Shown piece after piece: positions 55,021 through 63,256 of a DNA stretch of 64,000 nucleotides; the first letter of the stretch is position 1, and every line of letters starts with the position of its first letter. Position numbers and translations under genes: made by a program. Location: contig NZ_JANFDA010000004.1 in NCBI RefSeq assembly GCF_040493455.1, positions 186,001-250,000 on the forward strand, in the 5' to 3' direction. The notes under the pieces were generated by a model that was not told the origin of the DNA, made no database searches, and saw only the letters and a program-made list of their open reading frames with translations. This DNA comes from Microcosmobacter sp040493455 (GTDB lineage Bacteria > Bacteroidota > Bacteroidia > Flavobacteriales > Flavobacteriaceae).

Positions 55021-56154
55021 TTAAAATCCCCACTTTAATCCTAGACCTATATAGTGGTTTTCATAACTTCTGAATGCAGTCGATGTTACTGCTGTTTGGT
55101 TAGAATCTCGATTAATGCTCGAAGCAGTAAGTGTTAGAAAAAGATTCTTATTTAGACGCCTTTCCAAGTCAACATAAGCCGTGAAATAATCATATTGAAT
55201 ATTTTCTGTTAATAGTCCTTCATTGGTATTGGCCTGCAAATCGTTGTAGACTCTATTACGATAACCTACTCTAGCCTTTAATTTCCAATCTCCTGTTTTA
55301 TATGAAGTACTGAGTGTGGGTGACCATTGGAAATAACTTGCATTACCTTGAGTAGTATTATCATTTCGCTTCATAATACTAAACTCTGGCTCTACAGACC
55401 ATTGTTTTGTTATTGGAAATTCATAAAATGCTGTTCCGGAAATATACTGCCACTTGCGATTAGTGATATTAGCTCCAGTCAGTGAACGCTCATCATAGAT
55501 ACGATTTTGATAGTTTAGTATTACTCCATACTTATGCAACTTATGATTACTCCAAAACACATTTTTTGTTTCTAGCATTGCAGTTAATGCATTGTACTGA
55601 AAATCTCTGGTTTCTGTTGGATCGTAATCTTTATGAATAAAACCAACTTCTAGATAAGTTCTATTTTGTTTTATGGGTCTAAAGTGCAACCCCGTTGTGA
55701 GGGTATAGCGTTTATAACTAAACGGAGTTCTCAAAAATGCTTCATCATTATTAATAATATTTTGCTCCTTAATCTGAAACTCTAAATCTGTTTCCCATCT
55801 CGTATGCCCAACCTCGCTCGACTTAAATTGATAGTTTAGTGCTGTCGTGAACTTATATCGATTAAAATCCTGTTGCTCAAAATATAATCGATTTCTTGTT
55901 GACGCATTCCAACGTAATTTGTTTTTAGAAGCCTTGTAAGTGTAGCTTACATATCCATTAACATCTTGATAAAAACTATTTTGCCACAGATCGTCTCTGT
56001 TCATTAGTTCATCTTCTATTTCTAAAGTTTTTGGATTCTTCAGAATATTAAACTCATATCCAGATTGTGTTTCTAATGAACCTTTCCAGTTCTGAGCATT
56101 GATCTTAAATGCAGATAGGCCAATCAAAGTAAAAAGGAGCTGTTTTGTATTCAT
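55021..56154 (-). CDS. Outer membrane beta-barrel protein of transglutaminase/ATP-grasp cluster
   Basis: A 377-residue protein with a signal peptide (about 1-20, ending FKINAQ). The mature chain is a series of amphipathic beta strands rich in Tyr, Asn and Arg (LEIDELMN region excepted), for example GYVSYTYKASKNKLRWNAS and RLYFEQQDFNRYKFTTALNY, and it ends in Phe (GLGLKWGF) as outer membrane barrels do. I do not recognise the family. It is the last gene of a four-gene set and starts 3 bases after the small membrane protein stop, so a shared role is likely. It could be the outer membrane partner or exporter of the set. Confidence 0.78.
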   Translation of the reverse strand: MNTKQLLFTLIGLSAFKINAQNWKGSLETQSGYEFNILKNPKTLEIEDELMNRDDLWQNSFYQDVNGYVSYTYKASKNKLRWNASTRNRLYFEQQDFNRYKFTTALNYQFKSSEVGHTRWETDLEFQIKEQNIINNDEAFLRTPFSYKRYTLTTGLHFRPIKQNRTYLEVGFIHKDYDPTETRDFQYNALTAMLETKNVFWSNHKLHKYGVILNYQNRIYDERSLTGANITNRKWQYISGTAFYEFPITKQWSVEPEFSIMKRNDNTTQGNASYFQWSPTLSTSYKTGDWKLKARVGYRNRVYNDLQANTNEGLLTENIQYDYFTAYVDLERRLNKNLFLTLTASSINRDSNQTAVTSTAFRSYENHYIGLGLKWGF

Positions 56155-56157
56155 AGA

Positions 56158-56361
56158 TTAGTCATTTTTGGTATAAGCGATTACTGAACTATTTTTTTCA
56201 TCAATCGAAACCACAACTTCAGATGATGATTGTTGTACATCTACTGTTACTACAATTGGACTATTAATTTTTTCATCCATTATGTTATGAGAACTAATCG
56301 ATAAGCCTAGCACAATTACTAATAAGGCTAAATATGGTATTGGGGATTTTTTAAATGTCAT
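56158..56361 (-). CDS. Small exported or membrane-anchored protein of unknown function
   Basis: A 67-residue protein: a hydrophobic N-terminal segment (about 7-25, SPIPYLALLVIVLGLSIS) that is an anchor or signal, then about 40 polar residues with two similar beta stretches (SPIVVTVDVQQSS and EVVVSIDEKNSS) and tail IAYTKND. It lies in the 254-base stretch between the ligase stop and the barrel start and has the shared GGTAGGGTAAA element 45 bases upstream, which strongly suggests a genuine gene. It might be a substrate or adaptor of the neighbouring ligase; this is speculation. Confidence 0.7.
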   Translation of the reverse strand: MTFKKSPIPYLALLVIVLGLSISSHNIMDEKINSPIVVTVDVQQSSSEVVVSIDEKNSSVIAYTKND

Positions 56362-56406
56362 GATTTGGTGTTTTATGATTTTACTCTTTAAGTTGTTTAC
56401 TCTTAT

Positions 56407-56417
56407 TTTACCCTACC
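56407..56417 (-). promoter_or_regulatory. GGTAGGGTAAA element, copy upstream of small protein gene
   Basis: Exact 11-mer on the minus strand, overlapping the stop of the ATP-grasp gene and ending 45 bases before the ATG at 56361. Identical copies occur at 58880-58890 (minus) and 59446-59456 (plus). Role inferred from repetition and position. Confidence 0.6.
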
Positions 56418-57277
56418 TGCTGTAGTGTTTTTTTTAATCCTGTTTTATTTACTAGTTGAATTCCAAGACCTGGACGTACATTCACTTCCATAATCATAGG
56501 TCCTTTTTTTGCATCTAAAACAATATCTACACCCAAATAATTCAATGGGAAGTGTTTGGATGTTTCAATTGAGATTTTTAAAATTTCTTCCCAAAATGGA
56601 ATTGCCTTTCCTGCAATTAGAGATTGACTGTCTGGATGTAAGTCCATATAGTGACTGCCATCATAACCTTGAGTTAAGACACCATTCTTCATGTCAATTC
56701 CAATTCCGATTCCTCCTTGATGTAGATTTGCCTTTCCATTAGACTTCTTAGTAGGCACTCTAAGCATAGACATCAAAGGCTTTTGATTGAGTAGAATCAC
56801 TCTAAAATCTGGTACTCCAGATGGGTAAATCTCATGGAAAAATGGATGTGGCTCAATACATTCCTCTATAAGTACTCTATCTTTTCCGCCAAGTGAATAA
56901 ATACCCATAATGATATTTGCCATGTGATGATAAACCTGTTCATCTTCAATTACTTTACCTCCCGAAACCCAACGTCCTTCTCCATCTTTCCTTAAAATCT
57001 TTATTCCGCCACCTCCAAAACCCTTTGAGGGTTTTATGGCCAAAGTATCATAAGCATCTAGAGTTTTCCATACGGACACAATATCACCTATCCGCTCTAT
57101 AACTGCATAGGTTTTTGCACAGGGTATATTGTATTCATGTAGAATAGTTTTTGACATCACTTTGTCATCAGCAAGCTTATAATGCTTTCTCGGATTATTA
57201 GGATAAATAAAAGACGCATTGCGTTCATTAATCCCTAAAACTTCCTGAATTCGTTTCTTTTTAAACCACATACTCAA
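56408..57277 (-). CDS. RimK-like ATP-grasp ligase (alpha-L-glutamate ligase-like)
   Basis: A 289-residue cytoplasmic ATP-grasp enzyme. ATP-binding segment: LAIKPSKGFGGGGIKIL (79-95). Metal/ATP site near the C-terminus: PMIMEVNVRPGLGIQLV. An RGG-like acidic site, VLIEECIEPHPFFHE, lies between. The group is related to RimK, which adds glutamates to a protein C-terminus, and in other bacteria it is encoded beside 7TM-transglutaminase proteins, as here (4-base overlap with that gene). The acceptor and amino acid are unknown. The family partner in proteobacteria, an aspartic-protease-like protein, is not visible in this window. Confidence 0.9.
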   Translation of the reverse strand: MSMWFKKKRIQEVLGINERNASFIYPNNPRKHYKLADDKVMSKTILHEYNIPCAKTYAVIERIGDIVSVWKTLDAYDTLAIKPSKGFGGGGIKILRKDGEGRWVSGGKVIEDEQVYHHMANIIMGIYSLGGKDRVLIEECIEPHPFFHEIYPSGVPDFRVILLNQKPLMSMLRVPTKKSNGKANLHQGGIGIGIDMKNGVLTQGYDGSHYMDLHPDSQSLIAGKAIPFWEEILKISIETSKHFPLNYLGVDIVLDAKKGPMIMEVNVRPGLGIQLVNKTGLKKTLQQVG

Positions 57278-58839
57278 CTAATTAAGAATTGAAATCTTTT
57301 GTATTCAGACAATCGCAATCCGATCCACTTACCAAGCAATAAGGTTATAGCCAATACAACAAAAACCATTTCTGGAAAGACAATAAAAAAAGACTCCACT
57401 GCTTTGGATACTATAATCACATAACAAAGTGTAGTAGCTAATAACGTTTGGAATAATATCTTGAATGAATCCAGATAACCCTCCTCCACCACAGAGCGTG
57501 TAAATTGCTGTGATACCAAGGCTAAAACAATAATTGGAAACAAAGTGAATTGGGTTAACGCTTCTATCTTAAAATAGGCGCCAATTAGTGTGCTAAATAA
57601 AATCCATAATATGGTAAAGGTTAAAATGATGGTAAGTTTGGGTGTGTATAAAATCCCCCAAAGATCTAACACATAAGATAGCAACCCAATGACGCCTATA
57701 GTAGCTACAAACAACAAGATTCCTATATAAAAATCTGTTGAGGCTAATGAAAACGCAATAAGAATAGATAAAAATGTTCCAAAAGTTTTAATTCCTAAAA
57801 CATTTCTGAACACAGCAATTATAAGCCCACAAATAGGAAACAGTAAAAGCATCTTTAAAATATCATAAGAGATAATTTTTTCCTCTATCAGCATCCAAAT
57901 TGGAGATACTTTTTTAGAAAATTCGGCACTATAAAAGGCATTGATATAAGTGTTGGTTGTTTTCTCTTCTATGGCATAATTGTAATTGAAGTCGGAATTA
58001 GCACTTCTAGTCAATAATACCTCATCTCCATTATAAATTTCCAAGAAATTAGCTGGTAAAAATGCAAAGTGCCCATTGAGTGTATCAAAAGGAATCCATT
58101 GATCACCCACTAAAATCTCTGCCCAAAGGTGTGAAGTTTTCTTATTAGCATTTTCCAAAATAAGCCCTCCTTTAGTTCGCGCAGAAATTCCTAAACTCCT
58201 AGCTAATGCAACAAAAAGTCTCGACTTTCCATTACACGACGCTTTATTTGACTTTAAAGTTGCTAACGCTCCTGTAGATTTACTTACAGATATTTTTGGT
58301 ATTGCATAGCAGTAATCAAATAGAGCTTTTAACGTCGATTTTAAGTTTGGTTTATCCTGAATCAAACGTTTTGCCAAAGTTTCAATCTCTAGATGGTCGC
58401 TTTCAATTAAGTGTTCCGATGCTATATAATCGCTATTAGAACTATAACCCGATAACAAAAGAGACTCATCCAATTCATACTTTATGGCTTTTCCTTTATA
58501 CAGAAACTTATAAGCTATAGTGCTAAATTTATCAGAGGTCACTGAACGCCAGATAGCTCTTGAGTTTTCAGCATGCTCCTCTTCAAAATCAAAATAATCG
58601 GACTGTACATGAACTTCAGAAATCTTCTGACGCTGATTGCTTTTCGGTATAAAGGTTTTTAAGGATAGTGGTTTATTGTCTTTGGGATTGATATAAAACT
58701 GATACGTGACTTCATAGATCTTTTGTGGAAGAAATTTATCATAAGACCCATAAAGTTTTACGCCTTTATAGATAAAAACAGAAAGCGGAAGGATAATAAA
58801 AACCCAAACCGTTAGTGTATACATTTTTTTTGAGATCAT
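57274..58839 (-). CDS. 7TM-transglutaminase membrane protein
   Basis: About 521 residues from ATG 58839. One N-terminal membrane segment (about 8-28), an extracytoplasmic region to about residue 315, then seven hydrophobic segments (about 325-510). This is the layout of 7TM-transglutaminase proteins, often called inactive transglutaminases. Here a transglutaminase-like domain (about 175-275) keeps Cys202 (NKASCNGKSR), His237 (TSHLWAEIL) and Asp252 (WIPFDTLNG), so activity is possible. ATG 58872, 58851 and 58824 are other starts; I prefer 58839 because it begins MISKKMYTLT just before the membrane segment and leaves 40 bases to the shared upstream element, as for fecR (37) and the small gene (45). 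Confidence 0.88.
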   Translation of the reverse strand: MISKKMYTLTVWVFIILPLSVFIYKGVKLYGSYDKFLPQKIYEVTYQFYINPKDNKPLSLKTFIPKSNQRQKISEVHVQSDYFDFEEEHAENSRAIWRSVTSDKFSTIAYKFLYKGKAIKYELDESLLLSGYSSNSDYIASEHLIESDHLEIETLAKRLIQDKPNLKSTLKALFDYCYAIPKISVSKSTGALATLKSNKASCNGKSRLFVALARSLGISARTKGGLILENANKKTSHLWAEILVGDQWIPFDTLNGHFAFLPANFLEIYNGDEVLLTRSANSDFNYNYAIEEKTTNTYINAFYSAEFSKKVSPIWMLIEEKIISYDILKMLLLFPICGLIIAVFRNVLGIKTFGTFLSILIAFSLASTDFYIGILLFVATIGVIGLLSYVLDLWGILYTPKLTIILTFTILWILFSTLIGAYFKIEALTQFTLFPIIVLALVSQQFTRSVVEEGYLDSFKILFQTLLATTLCYVIIVSKAVESFFIVFPEMVFVVLAITLLLGKWIGLRLSEYKRFQFLIS

Positions 58840-58879
58840 GGTTAGATTCATTTTTGACCTTAAAACCGTCATCTGCTTT

Positions 58880-58890
58880 TTTACCCTACC
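58880..58890 (-). promoter_or_regulatory. GGTAGGGTAAA element in the divergent region of 7TM-transglutaminase and sigma genes
   Basis: Exact 11-mer on the minus strand (GGGGTAGGGTAAAAAAG in context), 40 bases before the chosen start of the transglutaminase gene. On the plus strand it also covers the -33 area of the candidate sigma-gene promoter. It may thus act on both genes. Confidence 0.6.
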
Positions 58891-58905
58891 CCTTTGAAAA
58901 AAAAT

Positions 58906-58913
58906 TATCTTTG
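58906..58913 (+). promoter_or_regulatory. Candidate -7 box for ECF sigma gene
   Basis: TATCTTTG matches TAnnTTTG, 17 bases before the TTG start at 58931. A sequence 19-20 bases upstream falls in the TTTACCCTACC element, not a TTG. Confidence 0.45.
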
Positions 58914-58930
58914 TTTCAAAAGAATCACCT

Positions 58931-59440
58931 TTGAAAGAATCATCTGTTTGCGAAGAGCATGTTTATAATGCTGTTTACGAAGAACATTCGCAATACTTAT
59001 ACAATTTTGCGTATTATAAATGTGGCGATACAGCTAAAGCAGAAGATATTGTTCAAGAAGCTTTTATACGATTATGGAATAATTGTGCTAAGGTTATTTT
59101 CGAAAAAAGCAAGGCTTATCTTTTTACGGTAGCCAATAACTTGTTTCTAAATCATGTTCAGCATCAAAAAGTAAGACTCAATTATCAAAGGCAAGCAACA
59201 AGTACTTCTAAAACTAACGAGAATCCAGAGTTTTTAATGGAAGAAAAGCAGTTTATGCATAAGCTAGAAGCTGCGATTTCTGAACTCACTGAAGCCCAGC
59301 GCGAAGTGTTTTTAATGAATAGAATCGATGGCTTAACTTACAAAACCATTGCTGAAACGCTCAACATTTCTCAAAAAGCTGTAGAAAAACGAATGCATAA
59401 AGCACTGGTTCAACTCAGGGAAAAAATTGGAAATATTTAG
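58931..59440 (+). CDS. ECF RNA polymerase sigma factor (FecI-like)
   Basis: A 169-residue sigma-70 family factor with region 2 (about 14-80, GDTAKAEDIVQEAFIRLWNN) and region 4 (about 112-165, LTEAQREVFLMNRIDGLTY, then NISQKAVEKRMHKALVQLRE). It starts with TTG at 58931; no suitable ATG exists in frame near the start. It is followed by fecR after 53 bases and an STN-type TonB receptor, the standard cell-surface signalling set of Bacteroidota, where substrate binding at the receptor frees the sigma factor. It is divergent from the 7TM-transglutaminase gene. Confidence 0.95.
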   Translation: MKESSVCEEHVYNAVYEEHSQYLYNFAYYKCGDTAKAEDIVQEAFIRLWNNCAKVIFEKSKAYLFTVANNLFLNHVQHQKVRLNYQRQATSTSKTNENPEFLMEEKQFMHKLEAAISELTEAQREVFLMNRIDGLTYKTIAETLNISQKAVEKRMHKALVQLREKIGNI

Positions 59441-59445
59441 CACGA

Positions 59446-59456
59446 GGTAGGGTAAA
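59446..59456 (+). promoter_or_regulatory. GGTAGGGTAAA element between sigma and fecR genes
   Basis: Exact 11-mer on the plus strand, 5 bases after the sigma stop and 37 bases before the fecR ATG. Same sequence and similar distance to the start as the two minus-strand copies. Confidence 0.6.
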
Positions 59457-59493
59457 CCGAGTTTAGACAGTTATAAGGTCAAATAACAGGCGT

Positions 59494-60417
59494 ATGAATA
59501 AAAAAATACATAACGATGATACTTTTTTAGCACGTTGGCTCTCTGGCGAACTATCGCCTGAAGAACAAGAAGCCTTCGAAGCGTCTGAAGACTTTAAAGC
59601 ATTCAATGCTATTGCAGAACGCTCGCAGCAGTTTTCGATTCCAAAGTTTGATAAGAACAAAGTAAAATCTCAAATAGATAGTGCACGATCTTCTAATAAG
59701 AGTACGCCAAAAGTAATTAAACTAAGACCATTATATTGGACAAGTGGTATTGCAGCATCTATCGTGCTTTTCATCACTGCATACGCGTTATTCTTCAATA
59801 ACATTGAGCACACTACTTCTTTTGGGGAGCAAGATACCTATGCTTTAGCAGATGGAACTACAGTACAACTAAATTCTGGCTCTACTCTAAGTTACAAACG
59901 TTGGAATCCTTTTGGGAATCGTAATGTTTCTCTAGATGGGGAAGCTTATTTTAAAGTCACTAAAGGCGATAAATTTACAGTAAAAACCGACCAAGGTTCT
60001 GTCTCTGTGCTAGGAACAGAATTTAATGTTCAGACACATGATCAAAATTTTGAAGTCAATTGTTATGAAGGTAAAGTTCAGGTAACGACTACTCTAAAAC
60101 AGGTGATTTTAACTCAAAACAAAAACTTCAGACTGAGTAACAACCAAACTGAAGAATGGATTTCCCAAGAAGCGCAACCAACTTGGATCAGTGGCTTAAG
60201 TTCATTTAGGGATTCAAGTTTAGAAGCAGTAATAAAAGCACTAGAACGTCAGTTTGATGTCAAATTCACTTATGACGATTCTATAAGACCAGAACAATTG
60301 TTTACTGGGAGTTTCAAGAATGATAGTTTGGACATTGCTTTAAAAACCGTTTTTGTTCCTTTCAACATTTCTTATGATGTTATAGATTCTAAAACCATAA
60401 AATTGTCTTCAAATTAA
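59494..60417 (+). CDS. FecR-family anti-sigma factor
   Basis: A 307-residue inner membrane protein. A short cytoplasmic anti-sigma part (about 1-80, FLARWLSGELSPEEQEAFEA) precedes one membrane segment (83-101). The periplasmic FecR domain (about 112-205) has ADGTTVQLNSGSTLSYKR and VLGTEFNVQTH, and a C-terminal DUF4974 region (about 236-305) has LERQFDVKFTYDD. It should bind the upstream sigma factor and receive the signal from the STN domain of the downstream receptor, 3 bases away. Confidence 0.95.
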   Translation: MNKKIHNDDTFLARWLSGELSPEEQEAFEASEDFKAFNAIAERSQQFSIPKFDKNKVKSQIDSARSSNKSTPKVIKLRPLYWTSGIAASIVLFITAYALFFNNIEHTTSFGEQDTYALADGTTVQLNSGSTLSYKRWNPFGNRNVSLDGEAYFKVTKGDKFTVKTDQGSVSVLGTEFNVQTHDQNFEVNCYEGKVQVTTTLKQVILTQNKNFRLSNNQTEEWISQEAQPTWISGLSSFRDSSLEAVIKALERQFDVKFTYDDSIRPEQLFTGSFKNDSLDIALKTVFVPFNISYDVIDSKTIKLSSN

Positions 60418-60420
60418 TCT

Positions 60421-62808
60421 ATGAAGCGTTACTTATTGATTTTATTCACAAGTCTGTCTTTCGCCTTAACCTTTGCTCAGAAAAGTTTTCAGTACACCAT
60501 GGAAAACAAGCCTTTGACATTGGTTCTAAAGGTCATTGAAACCAACTTTAACGTTACCTTTTCTTATAGCAATGAAGTTGTGAAAGATAGTTATGTTACT
60601 ATAGTTGGTGACTTTACTTTAGATGAAATTATAGACAAGCTTAATGCTGAAACTCCTTTTACTTTTGAAGCTGTAAGAGCCAATAGCTATATCATATACA
60701 AAACTAAAGAAAATGCTTTCCCAGATGATGAACTGAGCTTAATCGCTCTAGACAATGTATTTATCAGCGCCTATATTGCCCAAGGTATTGACAGGGAATC
60801 TAGCGGAGCTATTAATGTTAAAACCGACAAACTCAATACGCTTCCTGGAATGGTGGAACCAGATGTAATGCAAACGGTTCAACTTCTTCCAGGAATTATC
60901 AGCAGTAACGAGTCTGCAACAGATTTACAGATTAGAGGTGGAAGCGCTGATCAGAATCTAGTACTCTGGGATGGTATTAAGATGTATCATACAGGTCACT
61001 ATTTCGGAATGTTTTCCGCATTCAATCCATATGTAACCAATAGCATAGATGTCTATAGAAGTGCTACTCAAAGTCGATTTGGCGATCGTGTTTCCGGGAT
61101 TGTAGATATTCAATCCAAAAACGATATTCCTGAAAATATTAAAGGTGGATTTGGATTTACTATGACTCATGCTGATGCGCTTTTAGAACTCCCAATAGAA
61201 CAAGAAAAGTTAGCAGTAATTGTATCTGCAAGACGCTCTTACAACGATTGGATATCAACCTTTACAGCAGACAACTATTTTGATCGTGTGTTTCAAAGTA
61301 CACGAATTTCCACAAACACTAATCTTGTTCAAGGAGACGAGCAGTTTAGAGAACTTAATAATGAAGTCACTTATTTAGACAGCAATTTGAAAGTACTCTG
61401 GAAACCAAGTGATAAAGATGATATCTCTGTCAGTGCCTTGTATGTCAAAAACGATTTGGATTATGCTATCGAAGATGTAGAAGATGAAAACGTATCTTCA
61501 GATCAATTAGATCTCAAAAATCAAGGCGCTTCATTGCATTGGAAACGCCAGTGGAATAACAAATGGCAGCATCAATTTCAAACTTATATTTCTGACTATA
61601 ATTCTAATTATGTTTTTAATGAGAATGAAAATTCTGTGTTAACCGAAAGCAATAGACGTTTTAATCAAGTTAAAGATTTTGGTATTGCATTAGAAACCCA
61701 ATACAAACTTTCCGATAATGATAATATTTCTGGAGGCTACCAATTTTATAACACTAAGATTGATTATACATTGTCTCAATTAGATGATATTGAAGAAGAC
61801 TTTCAAGATGCATCTTCTAACTCCCTAAATTCTCATAACTTGTTTGTAAACTATGAAAAAAAATGGGAGAATTTTATTCTAAACTCTGGTGTAAGAAGTA
61901 CCTACTTATCATCCTTAGAAAGGGTCTATATCGAACCAAGAATTAATTCCACATACAGCTTCAATAAGCATTTTAAGTTAAATGCATCTGCCGAAGTAAA
62001 ACACCAAGCAATTAGCCAATTTATTGAGTTTGATGCGCCTTTACCTCTAGAAAACACTATCTGGACGGTAGCTGATAATGAGGATAACTTTGTAATTCGC
62101 AGTAAACAATTCACTTTAGGGTTTCTTCTGAATAAGAACAATTGGCGAATCGATGTTGAAGGCTATTATAAGAAGCTCGACAATCTGTCTTCTTATCTGA
62201 GAGGTTTTAATAATGCTAATGCAGCAAATAATGATGTCTTCTCTAAGGGTGATGGTGAAACTATCGGTATAGACATTTTGGTGAAGAAAAAAATTAACGA
62301 CTACAATACCTGGGTAAGTTACACCTTAAGTAGAACACGTCAACAATTTCCAGAAATTCAAGACGGTAAGTTCCCAAGCCTATCGGACAAGACACATAGT
62401 TTTAGGTGGATACATCAATACAAATGGAATAGTCTAGAACTCTCTCTAGGATGGCAGTACAGTTCTGGAAACCCATTCACGAGAGCTCTTAGTATTGCCG
62501 AAGATGATGACAACGATTTCTTTATCGAGTATGAAAGCAGGAATAACTCGAGATTAAAAAGTTATCATCGTTTAGATGCTTCAATAATGTATCATTTTGA
62601 CATGTCTAAAAACAACAATCTTAGAGGACAACTAGGTCTTTCGTTTATAAACATCTTGAATCGAAAAAACGAGCTTAACAAAACTTATCAGATTGACGAG
62701 GTTGATAACGCTCCAGATCCTGTTACTATTAACGATTTGCAAATTCAAGAAGAAACTAATTTTGGACTCAAATTCACACCAAACATTGTCCTTAGAGTTT
62801 GGTTTTAA
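60421..62808 (+). CDS. TonB-dependent receptor with N-terminal STN signalling domain
   Basis: A 795-residue outer membrane receptor. Signal peptide (1-20, ending LTFAQ), STN domain (about 21-92, FQYTMENKPLTLVLKVIETN), short linker, plug (about 118-235, MQTVQLLPGIIS, then DLQIRGGSADQNLVLWDGIK) and a 22-strand-type barrel ending NIVLRVWF. The STN domain contacts FecR and makes this a transducer. Unlike SusC it lacks a carboxypeptidase-regulatory domain and there is no SusD partner here. The substrate is unknown; candidates are siderophore, peptide or an envelope product of the divergent ligase set. Confidence 0.94.
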   Translation: MKRYLLILFTSLSFALTFAQKSFQYTMENKPLTLVLKVIETNFNVTFSYSNEVVKDSYVTIVGDFTLDEIIDKLNAETPFTFEAVRANSYIIYKTKENAFPDDELSLIALDNVFISAYIAQGIDRESSGAINVKTDKLNTLPGMVEPDVMQTVQLLPGIISSNESATDLQIRGGSADQNLVLWDGIKMYHTGHYFGMFSAFNPYVTNSIDVYRSATQSRFGDRVSGIVDIQSKNDIPENIKGGFGFTMTHADALLELPIEQEKLAVIVSARRSYNDWISTFTADNYFDRVFQSTRISTNTNLVQGDEQFRELNNEVTYLDSNLKVLWKPSDKDDISVSALYVKNDLDYAIEDVEDENVSSDQLDLKNQGASLHWKRQWNNKWQHQFQTYISDYNSNYVFNENENSVLTESNRRFNQVKDFGIALETQYKLSDNDNISGGYQFYNTKIDYTLSQLDDIEEDFQDASSNSLNSHNLFVNYEKKWENFILNSGVRSTYLSSLERVYIEPRINSTYSFNKHFKLNASAEVKHQAISQFIEFDAPLPLENTIWTVADNEDNFVIRSKQFTLGFLLNKNNWRIDVEGYYKKLDNLSSYLRGFNNANAANNDVFSKGDGETIGIDILVKKKINDYNTWVSYTLSRTRQQFPEIQDGKFPSLSDKTHSFRWIHQYKWNSLELSLGWQYSSGNPFTRALSIAEDDDNDFFIEYESRNNSRLKSYHRLDASIMYHFDMSKNNNLRGQLGLSFINILNRKNELNKTYQIDEVDNAPDPVTINDLQIQEETNFGLKFTPNIVLRVWF

Positions 62809-62816
62809 AATCGCTT

Positions 62817-62835
62817 AGTAAAGTTTTTACTTTTT
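62817..62835 (+). terminator. Weak terminator after the TonB receptor gene
   Basis: AGTAAA / TTTACT (6 pairs, 3-base loop) followed by a run of T to 62835. The stem is AT-rich, so it may be leaky. Confidence 0.4.
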
Positions 62836-62909
62836 CTGTAAACATTGCCATTTAAAATCGACATTATATTGTATATTGATTTTTCGTTCAAAAGTCAAAA
62901 CAATTAATT

Positions 62910-63245
62910 ATGTCAAAATCATATTACGACCCAGCAGATCTTAGAAAATTTGGAAACATTACGGAATGGAGTGAAGAGTTGGGCAACAAGTTCTTTGATT
63001 ACTATGGCAAAGTCTTCGAAGAGGGTGCTTTGTCTGCACGTGAAAAGTCTTTGATTGCATTAGCGGTAGCCCATACCGAACAATGCCCTTATTGTATAGA
63101 TGCCTATACAAAAGATGGATTACAGCGTGGTGTTACTAAAGAAGAGATGATGGAAGCCATACATGTTGGTGCAGCTATAAAAAGTGGTGCTACATTAGTT
63201 CATGGCGTTCAAATGATGAATAAAGTAAATAAACTAGACGGATAA
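62910..63245 (+). CDS. Arsenosugar biosynthesis-associated peroxidase-like (AhpD-like) protein
   Basis: A 111-residue protein of the carboxymuconolactone decarboxylase/AhpD fold. The active site is AHTEQCPYCIDAYTKDG with Glu57, Cys59 and Cys62. The N-terminus YYDPADLRKFGNITEW is the pattern of the subgroup found next to the radical SAM enzyme ArsS, which follows here after 11 bases. A redox or alkylhydroperoxidase role is likely; the link to arsenosugar synthesis is by gene context. Confidence 0.9.
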   Translation: MSKSYYDPADLRKFGNITEWSEELGNKFFDYYGKVFEEGALSAREKSLIALAVAHTEQCPYCIDAYTKDGLQRGVTKEEMMEAIHVGAAIKSGATLVHGVQMMNKVNKLDG

Positions 63246-63256
63246 TTTTATATCTG

